In this document: positions 36,530 through 47,226 of the stretch, piece after piece | Layout: each line of letters starts with the position of its first letter | Position numbering within the stretch: position 1 is the stretch's first letter | Assembly (NCBI GenBank): GCA_018873245.2 | Contig: JAEMBT020000001.1 | Span: forward strand, 806,001 to 870,000 | From: Archegozetes longisetosus | Taxonomy: Eukaryota > Arthropoda > Arachnida > Sarcoptiformes > Trhypochthoniidae | Direction of reading: 5' to 3' | DNA length: 64,000 bases | The notes under the pieces: model-generated | The model's input: only the letters and a program-made list of their open reading frames with translations | The model's database searches: none | Told to the model about the DNA's origin: nothing | Translations under genes and position numbers: made by a program

Positions 36530-38121
36530 GTAGTTCATTTTTCACTCTAAGTTTAGTAACTTTTATTTTTTAAATTTAATTAAGGGAATCAACTCTAAAA
36601 TTGATTTTGTTACGAAATTTGAAATTTGATCTTTAAGATATGTCTGTAATTTAGATATGAAAATATTATAATGAAAGCTCTAGATAGAATTATTGACAAA
36701 CAAGAACCTGCCTCACATTTCTTTCAGTTATATGCCTCTTTATATGTTGGTTGAAGAATGAGACAAACTTATGCAAATTAACTGGATATTCCAATCATTT
36801 TTGTGAATTAGCAGTTAATTAGTTTTCACTGTTAAAACAGGTTCATGTTTGTCAATTTGGAGTAAGGGAGCTGGTCATAGAACTTATGTTAAGCAGCTAA
36901 ATATCATGAAAATTAAAGCACTTCAATGTGATATAATTACTACTGAAAGATGAATTTGTGATAAAAACTTATTTACTTGAACAGAATCTACATGTCATGT
37001 TAATGTAGTCGGAGCTTTAAAAGTTAAGATAGAATAATGGTATGCAAATTCTAGCATCAACTTTCCAATTCGAAGTTTGGATTAAATTTGAAATTCAGTC
37101 ATCAAATAAATTCAACCCTAAACCTGACTTAAAAGTAGCTTACAAAATAGAATGCCTTTTTATGTTAACAAATAAACCTCTCTTTAGCCCAACTAACTAT
37201 TCAGATAATACAAACAATACTTTTTAATTGAATAAAAATTGAAAACCAATATACCAGTTTAACGGCATTCAGTTCTTGAATAAGTCAGCAGAACAGACAA
37301 ACTAAAAATTATTAGATTAAGAACAACGCTTGTGCATCAGATCAGATCTGAAACACAAGAAAAACTATTAATCCAAATATGATTAAGTCTTCTCGTTTTT
37401 AAAACAATAACACAGAACTAAAGCATTTATTGAAATTTTAATTTAGTTAATTGTTATTTCAACTTAGTCACACTTGAAAAGGCTCAAATTCGTAGTTTTT
37501 CTAATGTAAGTAATTGTTATTATTTGACAGCAGTTATGACAGGAAATAGAAATAGATATGAAGATTGAGTAAATATGAATTCTCAGTAAATTTACATTAG
37601 CTTTGATGATCTAAGTATTATTGCTTAACTTTGAAAGCACAAGCTTGCAATTCTTACTATAGATTCTAAATGAGAGCGCTTCACAGACATCAAGTATTTT
37701 TTATTTATTCGACAAAGTAATCATATAAAGTTGATTACAATTTTTGTTATTGATCTGGAAAAATTGACACTTCAACCGTTCAATGATAAAACTCAATCAA
37801 ATCAGTTATTTAATAGGCGTTTATTTCCCGCAAGAATTTCTTTAGTCAAGAAAATTAAATTAAAGCAGATATGAAGAGGTTGAAAAAATCACAGTTTCCA
37901 ATCTTTTGTTATTTTTTTTTAATAAGTATTCTTTCATACTCTCAAATTAAATTAACTCTTTCGGAATAAATTGAAAAATATCAATTAAAGTACTACAATC
38001 ACTTCACAGTGTGCGTTAAATTAACGGGTTGATTCACGTTGTTAAAAATATCCTTTAAAGTCGATTTATGAGAATTTGACAACAAGTCTAAGAAATAAAA
38101 ATCTCTGTAGAGAGTAATCAG

Positions 38122-38449
38122 TAGTGCCTGCGCAAATTGAGTTCGAGTCGAGTGGGAGTAGATTTGAATTTGACTTGAAAATATCGGGTCGAGTTGGTTC
38201 GAACCTCAATTTGGTTTGATCTTGACTCGAATTAACTGAAATTGGCAGATATAAATTTCAGAATGTTTTAGAAAGTTCAAGAAAACTCTGGGATTTATTG
38301 TGAAAATACAAAATATAACCACCCTATATATTTCTAGAATTTTTTAGAAAATTTTGAAAAGCTCGAGAACATTTTTCTAACTCAATATAAATTGAAACCT
38401 ATTGAAATATATTCGAGTAATACCCAGACTCGATTTGTGCCGAGCACTA
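38122..38449. mobile_element. Non-autonomous hAT element (MITE), 328 bp
   Basis: A perfect 8-bp direct repeat GTAATCAG flanks it (38114-38121 and 38450-38457). The ends are inverted: left TAGTGCCTGCGCAAATTGAG, right (minus strand) TAGTGCTCGGCACAAATCGA. TAGTGC ends with an 8-bp duplication are a hAT hallmark. The interior is AT-rich with gactcgaa-like words and no ORF, so it needs a transposase from elsewhere. It shares the 'ctcgag/gactcga' style with the hAT relic at 12799-13884, but its ends differ. Confidence 0.88.
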
Positions 38450-38752
38450 GTAATCAGTATTTTTGAAATTTATGTTTTACTCTAATTATTTTGAAAAGGC
38501 AAATAAGTATTAAAATGATTGTAATTTTCCTTTCGTTTTCGTTACTACACTTTTTCGAGTTGCTATAGTTAGTATAGTTAGCGTAAAAAAGGTTAGAATG
38601 AGTAGCAAACATATAAGACGTTCATTTTGTCATTCTATATAAAATGCCAACTTATTTCTATAGCAGAAACACTTTTATCAGAACATGAAGCCAGAAAGCG
38701 CAATAGATTTGCAAATTTACATTTCAAAAATATTTGTCAATTCGATTGATTA

Positions 38753-38787
38753 ATTTGAATTGTTTTGAATTGTTTTGAATTGTTTTG
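38753..38787 (+). repeat. 10-bp tandem repeat, about 3.5 copies
   Basis: The unit TGTTTTGAAT is repeated without mismatch at 38761-38770 and 38771-38780, with partial copies on each side. Confidence 0.8.
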
Positions 38788-39651
38788 CCTGTTTATATAA
38801 GTTGCAAATGTGAAAATGAGCACATCTTTAGCAAGTAATAAAACGTGAACAATAAGACTTTTCTATCGTGTTATACCAATGAATAGCTATTAGAAAAGTG
38901 CTAAATTCAACTCATAGTCAATTCGGTAAGATTTATAATCTTCTATTATCACGACTTGAATCTATGAAAAACTTGTTGGTGATAAAAATAACTTATAATT
39001 TATATTGAAATTCGATATCAATATGAGTCACTCAATGTCTTCTATTTTAGGCGTAATTTTGTTTTGAATAATAAAAATTTTTACAGTTTTTAAACTACGT
39101 TTAATTCAGTAAAAAACTTAAAGGCAAAATAATGTTGATTTTGGGTATTTGCCTAATTTCATTCACATTCCTATTATTCAAAGTAAAAAATGCGGGCTCA
39201 ATGGGAGGGCATCCTCTCGTAATATCTTGGAGATAATATCGCGCGACATTATATAAAAATAAAAAATCAGAGTTTACGAAAGTTTATGAACTTCTAAATC
39301 GTATTAAAAATCCTGGCACAACTCAAATATTAGATAATGAATCAACAGATAATAAGTTCTCGGGATTAATACTATAGGTCTTTTTAGGGTGTATAGAGTC
39401 CTTATAATACTATAAAACTTGCAAATTTTGCACAACTCTGATTACGCCTCAAATCTTTGGGACTTTTGTTCTGTTACAGAATTTTTGTAACGAAGACTAG
39501 TCTTCTCTGGGCTTCTTCTCTGGGGACTTTACAAAGGTGTCATACTGTACTACTGTTTTACCTTAGAACTTACTTATAGCTCACAATATCGGTGCTCTAC
39601 CTATAGTACTAGCGGAGAGATTTTTATCCTGCGATGAACCTTTCGTCTGCC

Positions 39652-39681
39652 TACGTTCATTCTTTGTACGTTCATTCTTTG
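39652..39681 (+). repeat. 15-bp tandem duplication
   Basis: ACGTTCATTCTTTG occurs twice in direct succession. Confidence 0.75.
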
Positions 39682-42600
39682 CATCCAGTAGGGGCTCAGA
39701 TGTTTGAAGTGCACGCAGTATACTAACGAGTATATTTTTCACTATATATATCCCCATTATTTTGTTCTAGCAAAACATTTACAGTTTACAATACATTTTA
39801 CAAGTGTTGATTATGAGCAGCTGTTTAAAAGAAATGATTCAAACTTTTGTGTAAGCAATTCTATCGCGCGATATTTTCGCTGTGACAACATCATGTCACA
39901 GAATTCAGTGGGAGAGACACTTGTATCGATATTGAACCTTAACATGAGCTACAAGTTATTTTCATTATAAATGAGTTTTTCCCTCAGATTCAAATTGTAA
40001 TAATAGGAGATTTAGGAAATTTAAAGTCTTGTCAAACTTACTATAAATTCGATTTAACACTCTCTTGATAGCTATTGTACCTTATGCTCAATATATATCC
40101 TGAAATACCATTAGACTCATTAGTTGCTGAGCGAATGTCACATTTTTATTTGCAAACAACTCAGGAAATTAAAGTCAAACACAACTGATTCCTACCAGAA
40201 ATTAAGTGACTGCGTTTCTTATTCCAATCAGGTTATCAGACTTTCAGACTTCAGGCTTTCAGACTCTTAGTCAGAAATCATTTTGAATTACTCTTAGCTA
40301 CATATCTATATTTCAAACTAATATCTATTCAATTTGATGAGATATCAAAATACTAGTACTAATGATTACTTATGCGGAAAATATCCAAATTTATAACTCG
40401 AATTCAAAATATTCGATTCGTTGAAAACTCTCAGGATATTAATCAAACAAATCTTTTATACAAAGTATACCAAAACTATCATAAATTATTCTGTTCCATA
40501 TTTGACACAAAGAATTCAATGAGAAGTCTTTAATTATTTTTATGTGTAGTAAAGTTAAAAATAGTAAGTCATAAATAAGAAATAAATGGATATTTTAGTT
40601 TGTAGTTTAGCGCTAAAGAACTTTTATATTAATGGAAAAGAGGTCTGATTTCTCATTTACTTAACCTCTATTATTGAGTCGTTCAGTGCTAGCGTTTAAT
40701 ATGTAACCTATAAGTCACTATTATTTGCGTTGACGTACAATCCCGTCTCCGCCTCTTTCACTCCGAGTCAGCTACAACTCTAAAACTGAATATAAAATAT
40801 ATTCTCAATTCTTTTTCTCCGAAATAACACTGATAGAAGAGAATATTTCTGGCTATTAAGTGTGGGCGAATGTCACGAGTTCTTAGTAAACGATTGCAAC
40901 ATTAGAGTGAAACTGAAAAGAAAAAACTTTAATATTAATTTGGCGACTAATAGTAGGACTAATATATAATCATCTAATTGATGGCCATTAAATTAACTCA
41001 GGAAATGAAACTTTATCTCATAGCCAGTAGACAACCGTAATCTTTGCCAAATTGAACAAATGGAAATGAATATCAGCCCTTCTATCATGTATTCTGTTTG
41101 CTAGACATGCATATTCCTTTGTGATTGTTCAACACGATTGTTCAGCACCATTCTGAAGCACAATTGTTCACCACATTGCCATTCTCTCACATAATCCCAA
41201 CGGTTAATAAAACAAAATACCAAAAAAGCTTGTGTGTGTCCACACCATCTAATCTTATTTAATGTCACTTTTATTTAACTGTTTATTTTTCAATTAATTA
41301 ATTGTTCCCTATATATGACAATCAAAGCTATTCTGCAATAATTAAAAGTTTAGTTACGTCTGTTATTATGTGCTCTATTGGTTATTGAGTTATACGAACT
41401 TGTTATTATGCAATTACAATTTACGTGACTTTACGGCAATAATAGACACAACTATAACACTAAATATTGATCAAAAACAAGTTATAGTAAAATTTACTAT
41501 ATTCCGTCTCTCATTAATATATGAATGAATTCAGTCTTTCTATTGTATAAGTTTGATGTTTCCAAAATTCATTAGTATTCGGCTTTTCTTTTTACTCACT
41601 ATTAAGCGTCTAATCAAACGATATATTTCTTAGATATTAGGAAAACAAATTTCGAAGCACTGCTCCAACAGTATTATGATTTGTGTCTTATTTTATTACC
41701 CCAATAAGTTATTATTCTAGAAAAACCTTAATTTATGCAAAGATTTTCCTTTCAAAAGCCTGCAGAATCAAATGAGGTATAAATTTTAAAGATCGTCTCA
41801 GTGTAGCTCATATTGAATTTCCTCACATTGTTGTAAATGACGCTCAGATTTCTTAGTTTAAGTTGCAGTAAGAAAGCGTTATTTCAACTTTAAAACTGTA
41901 GTAAGATAATATGTTAGCAAAGAAAAAACAGCCAACAGACTAATGCATTGATGACAACTTTATAGCAGTCTATCTCTATATTTGCAAAATCGATTCAACG
42001 AAGAATATATTGCAATTGTAAAATGTGAGAGTATGTGACTCAGATGGAATTTATGTTTAGCTGAAAGAATGTAATTTCTTACATCTAATATAAATTAAAT
42101 AGAGCAAACGTACTCTTTTATAGTAATAAATAGAGCAAACTTTATTACTGTAAAAGACTAACTTTGTAGTCTATCAATTCAGTCATTCAGTACTCTTCTT
42201 CACTTCTCAGTTCTATCAGTTGAGGTCACACTAATAAAACCAAAATTTTCGTCGTGTAACAATTGTTGTCAAGTTTTAAAAGTAGAAATATTTTCTAATT
42301 ATTTGAGTCGTTTGATTGAACAACACCAATAAATGTGTTAGACAAACTTTTGAGTCTGATTGAGTCATAAACAAATATAAACTTTGAAAACAATTTATTT
42401 CTTAGAAAAATTAAATTTGAGGTCAGAATTCAAAATTTCATATCTTCAAATTTTCTTCAAAGTATAAAAGGTTTAAATGAAAGGATATTCTATATTAAAG
42501 ATTTGAATTGGTTTGAACCCAATAGCTCTTTATATTTGTCTAAGAATTGTTGACGCATGCATTAAAGTGACAAACATCGAAATAATTTTCAGACTTGCCT

Positions 42601-42795
42601 ATCACGGCAAAAACCAACATTTATAAAGAAATGCGAAAAGGAATTATCTTTATGATGAGGTTAATGGTAAACACTGTTTTGTCAATTATGAGATCCCATT
42701 GATCGATCAGAATCGAGCACTTCACTCCAATTCTTTGAGAATTCAGTAAACAGGTTTTGCGAAATAAAATACTGTTCGGTACATAAATTGAATGA

Positions 42796-42875
42796 GTCAA
42801 AGAATACGAGAACAAGTCAAAGAATATGAGAAAAAATCAGAGAATACGGAAAAAATGAGAGAATGTAAGAGAAAA
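42796..42875 (+). repeat. 20-bp tandem repeat, about 4 diverging copies
   Basis: The unit GTCAAAGAATACGAGAACAA is followed by three copies of increasing divergence that end in a purine-only stretch. Confidence 0.8.
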
Positions 42876-44913
42876 GAGAGATAAAGAAAAATGACTCGGC
42901 CAAGTTAAACTTGATTGAATTACTAATTCTAAAGTGAAGATTCTTGATTTCTCACGATTCGCCTTAACTCAAATAAATTATTTTCGATTCATCCTAAATG
43001 AGTTTGTTTTTTTTATATTGTGTAAATCTTTTATAAGATTTAGGCTATTAAGTAAGTAAAAACCTAAGTTTTATTGAATTTGACTGGAATTACAGGTTTA
43101 ATGTTAAGAGTCAAAAAGACTGAGAGAAGCAAATTCTATACATTGAGTTAGTTTTACTTATTTATTTATTTACTTTCGGGTCAAGCGTTGGTGGTACGGC
43201 TCTATTCAAAATATAACATGAGCCAGAATCCCTATCAATAATTAATGAGTTAATAACATGAATTAAAGGCAAGAATAGATAAATCGAATTTTCAATTTTT
43301 ATTGTTGATTATCCACAGCAATATCAGTATCTATTGCTATGAGATCACTTAGGAGACTAAGAAAAGATTATATTATGATCAATAAGCGCAGAACAGTTTT
43401 TCCAATCGTATTATTTGCAGTTGGTTATCATTAGAATAAGAAACTAATCTCAATTACGTGAGTGAGTAATTTGTATAAAAATGAACGGAAACATTTTTCT
43501 GTTTGAGTGGTTCGCTAAAATTTCATTGCTTACAGCTGCTGACAAAATAATTAGTTTACAAGTCATATACTCGTTAAAAGCTGTGAAAGTGAAATATTTT
43601 TCACACAGAAGCATCATGTGTTAAAGTACGTCTTTAGGATACAGTAATGATTGACTTTTTAAGGCGTCAGACGCATTCAAAACTCATCACTCGTGTTAAA
43701 GCTAATTATCCATTAGTTTTTTCTTCGAATATTTAATTGAGTATAATATAGATCCAGAAGAAATAAAAAAGCTATAAAAACCTAGTTCTCAATATACATC
43801 ATATACTGATGTTTGATAATTGATAAGATTAAGTCTAACTAAAATGAATGATTAGCTGATTTTCAAGTTGAACTGTAAGTGATCCCAATATAAATACTGT
43901 TGAATTGAGTGGATTTTATTTACTTAAGTTCGATAATTAGAATTGTTATTTGACAAATATAGAAGTTGAACAAGTAATAATACTATAATTGAAGTGCGCG
44001 ATTATGATGTACAAATCAATCATCAAATAGTAGATTCACTTTACTAGTACCTTAAGTTCTTTTCAAGATATAATCACTGAGAATTATTGTTTTGTATAAC
44101 CAATAAACCAATGACTTTATTGGATAAATAAACGAGCTTTCATTCAACATTTACAATGGAGAGCGTGCATTATAGTAAATGAATTTAGTTAACCCACCCT
44201 TTCATCTAGACATAATATCAATTAGTGTTTCGCTGTACAAGTACTAAATCATAATCAATCTTTTCAATTATTAACTAGACATAAATAACTCCAACATATT
44301 GTTCGTTTTCAACTACACTTATTTGTCTACTTTAAGTGAACGTCTCACACTGAATCAAATTTCTATTGATCATTTTTTCTGATTCATTGTTTTGAGAATG
44401 AGATTGGGTAACAGTGGAAACCTAAAACTTAGTTTGTTTTGTAATTTAAGTTGCAATTGCTCATAACTATATCATTTCTTATAATGTCTATATCTTCTGC
44501 GCAATAACTATTTAAAAGACTATATGACCGATTCTTTTCATTAAAACAAGACTATTAACGAACAAAGATATTAATGTGAAAAACGTCAGCTCTCGTTCTT
44601 TAGACAACTCTTAAACTTCTTTTGCACATCTTATGAAACTTAAACAGACTTTTCTTATCTCATTATTGTTGTATTTTTTGAATAACAAACCAAATCATTA
44701 CTGAAAAATATGAGTTTTAAGCTAAAAATAAGTTCTCAAACTCTACACTTAATTGATTTCACTTTCAAATTAAAACATAGATGTAAGTGAAGAACGTTTT
44801 GGTGAGCTCTACTTTGATAAGAGTTTTAATGTAATAAGTTACTGAAGAGCTTATTGGCATAATTTTATTCAGTAAACTTTCAAAATTGATTTACTTGCTC
44901 CTTATTTGTTCTG

Positions 44914-44957
44914 TAGACAGACAGACAGAGAGGCAGGCAGGCAGGCAGGTAGATAAA
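44914..44957 (+). repeat. Compound tetranucleotide microsatellite
   Basis: GACA units, then GGCA units, then GATA-like units. Confidence 0.9.
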
Positions 44958-45677
44958 GAGTAATAAAAATATTGTTACTAACTCTTCTATATTTTTAATA
45001 TCAGTTTTTACTATAAAACTATAGTTTTTATCATTCAATTTAGTCTTATATTAGGCTAGCTTTTATGAAGTTTTGTCTTTAGATAGCCCTAACGGTTTGG
45101 CAAAAGTTAAATTTGCATAACAATCTTTTTCTCTTGCAGAGTGTTGTATTGAAAAACACTCGTCAACTTATCACACTTAGAAGCTGTTGGTTTGTCATTA
45201 CAATATTTAGCACTTTTTAATTATCTGGTGAGTCGTCCAATTTTGCTGATTTATCCAAAGATTAAATAAACTTTGTATCAGCCTGTTTAATAAGCAGTCA
45301 ACTCTCAGTCAAATTATTTTTTTTTAATTAATTGTCTAATTTGATCATTTTTGCGTCGAATGTTCATCCACTAAACTAAAGAGGATGACAATATAAGATT
45401 GGTTCTGGCCTTACAGATGTCGATAGAATTAATGTATCTAAATGCGTCAAGTCAATGCATTTTTATGACTCAAATTTAATTTGATTTGATCAAAATGATA
45501 TTTAGTTTCATAATTTTGACACAAACACATAATCTGTCGTTTAAGTATTTCAAATTGAAGCATTCAAAAGCTGATTGTAACAACCGTTTAGGATTTTGAA
45601 GACAGTTTTTAACAATAATATTCAATTTGAAAGACTAAGGAAAAAATTTTCAGATTGATTCATTTTTTCGAACATAA

Positions 45678-46137
45678 ATGATAGATTTTGATCTTTTAAC
45701 TGTGGCACTCCACCTAAAATCATATTCTGGGAGAAATGAATATCATAGATATCTTGACTATATAGATATGAGATGTTTTGTCGACTTCATTTACGTGACT
45801 GCTATATTTTTAAAAATTTTTTTTATTAAAATGTCCAATTTTTTTGATTTATTAGTAATAATTTTAGGATTGTTTGCTTTTTAGATCATAAAATTTTTAG
45901 CGATAAAGTTTGTTAGATATGTTTGATGGTATTCTTTTAATAAAATTTAGAATCTTCAAAATTCTAAAACACTTATTGATGTTAACAGCGATGACAGATC
46001 AGATTCATAAGCGTAATTATACATTATTTGCAGCTTATCTACCCAATATAAGAAGTGTGAAACAAGTGTCAAACTACCAGTGTCTGGGGTCCACGAAGCC
46101 GCAGGATCCCTTTTTAGCTGAGAATTATATAGCTTGA
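45678..46137 (+). pseudogene. Doubtful membrane-segment ORF pair, voltage-sensor-like
   Basis: The first frame (ATG 45678 to stop 45884) has two hydrophobic helices; AIFLKIFF followed by NFFDLLVIILGLFAF resembles the S2-S3 part of a voltage-sensor domain. A second frame, +1 relative to the first and open from 45910 to 46137, starts near LLIKFRIFKILKHLLML, with basic residues spaced as in an S4 helix. The two are divided by a stop and a frame change, and no normal-sized intron fits. Either this is a broken fragment of a channel or exchanger (for example SLC9C type), or chance hydrophobic frames in AT-rich DNA. I cannot tell which. Confidence 0.2.
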
Positions 46138-46701
46138 CTTAGTAGTGGTAACTTATTGTTAGCTTAATAGAGCTGTTGAGCATGCTTTCATAAATACAAT
46201 TTCTTAGAAGCAATTCAGTAATGATGTTTTTTATGACAAATCTATATTCTTACTGCCTTCATATTTAGATAATAGCATTTGAAATATTAAAATGCAACCT
46301 TTTCGCATGTACGAATGTTTATTACACGATTCAGCAGTTTATTATTTTCATCGTATATCGACTAAATATTTCATAACAAAAAGTTTTTCCCAAGTATTCT
46401 AATGAATATGTTTTGAAGAGATAGTACAAAAAGTATAGATAATAAATTGAGTTTTTGCAGACTGCAGCCCACATACAGTATCAGTTATAAGTTGTAGGCA
46501 ATTAAAGTTTGTCAAACACTATTTTCAATGTAAAAAGGTTAGTTTTATGACACTCGACATGATTTATCAATTAAAGTACTAATCGCTTTTAATTAGATTT
46601 AGCAGTCATACTCTTAGATAACTTTAGACTTATCTCAAATTAAAGTATGTCAGTCGTTGCTAATAATGCTGTCGTAATTATTATTTCTACTTAGGAATAA
46701 T
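46138..46701. other. 5' flank of the neuropeptide-like gene
   Basis: No ORF of note. The bases just before the ATG (46680-46694) read as a good splice acceptor, pyrimidine-rich and ending TTAG, so an upstream non-coding exon is likely. Confidence 0.4.
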
Positions 46702-47226
46702 ATGGACGTGTCTTCGGCTACCACTTCTAAATGCCAACTAAATATTCGGAACAACGCCATGATTTTAAGATTGATTTTGCTGCTACTCATTGGGATCACA
46801 ATCGATTCTGTGAACGCATCACCGCTTAATCAATTAAGTAACGCTCTTATGGCACCAATAGATCAATCGAATCGCCATTCACAGAGATTCCAATATAAAA
46901 ACCATAAAGTTCCAACTATTAGTGATAACAACTTTGATGGAAATTATTCGCCAACTAATAGTTTTAACGGAGACGACGATTCGGACACCAGCGACTTCAG
47001 TGAATTGAGCGGCTCTTTTGACACGACTGATTCGAAAAGTTTTTCCTCCAGACGACCAGAACATCCGTATAAAATGGTTAAAAAGGCGTTAAGTTTATTC
47101 GCTCACTGGAAGCCATCACTTTATACTTCCTCCGAAGACAACTCGATTTCATCAGATGTTGTGAGCGCTGTCGCACGCGGACACTCGAGACCTGTTGGTG
47201 GGCCGTTAAGATGGGGTCGGCGATGA
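46702..47226 (+). CDS. Candidate neuropeptide precursor with amidated LRW-type peptide
   Basis: 174-aa secreted precursor. A hydrophobic signal segment covers residues 20-36 with a likely cleavage at VNA|SP (39/40); Met20 could be the true start. The middle is acidic and Ser-rich. Arg-Arg (117-118) and Lys-Lys (127-128) are possible convertase sites. The chain ends GHSRPVGGPLRWGRR: cleavage at Arg159 and removal of the terminal Arg-Arg would leave a peptide ending in Gly, the substrate for C-terminal amidation, giving ...GGPLRW-amide. The ending recalls the short neuropeptide F group (RLRF-amide; RLRW-amide in some Drosophila sNPF peptides), but the match is short and I do not assign it. A splice acceptor precedes the ATG. 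AATAAA at 47511-47516. Confidence 0.6.
   Translation: MDVSSATTSKCQLNIRNNAMILRLILLLLIGITIDSVNASPLNQLSNALMAPIDQSNRHSQRFQYKNHKVPTISDNNFDGNYSPTNSFNGDDDSDTSDFSELSGSFDTTDSKSFSSRRPEHPYKMVKKALSLFAHWKPSLYTSSEDNSISSDVVSAVARGHSRPVGGPLRWGRR

Larger units (their letters stand above)
30155..38121. other. Gene-poor region, third part
   Basis: About 8 kb without a supportable gene. A hairpin MITE (33860-33945) and a small stem-loop (36499-36529) are listed separately. The overlapping antisense open frames at 33200-33560 and the frame at 35571-35846 match nothing I know. Confidence 0.45.
38450..45677. other. Gene-poor region, fourth part
   Basis: About 7.2 kb without a gene that I can support. It contains several simple tandem repeats, listed separately. 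The stretch 40735-40795 is locally GC-richer and has an initiator-like GAGTCAGCTAC, but no reading frame follows. Confidence 0.45.

Noticed and set aside
42796-42875. Regular 20-bp repeats as a CRISPR-like array
   Set aside because: Units are directly adjacent with no unique spacers and decay along the array; the context is eukaryotic.
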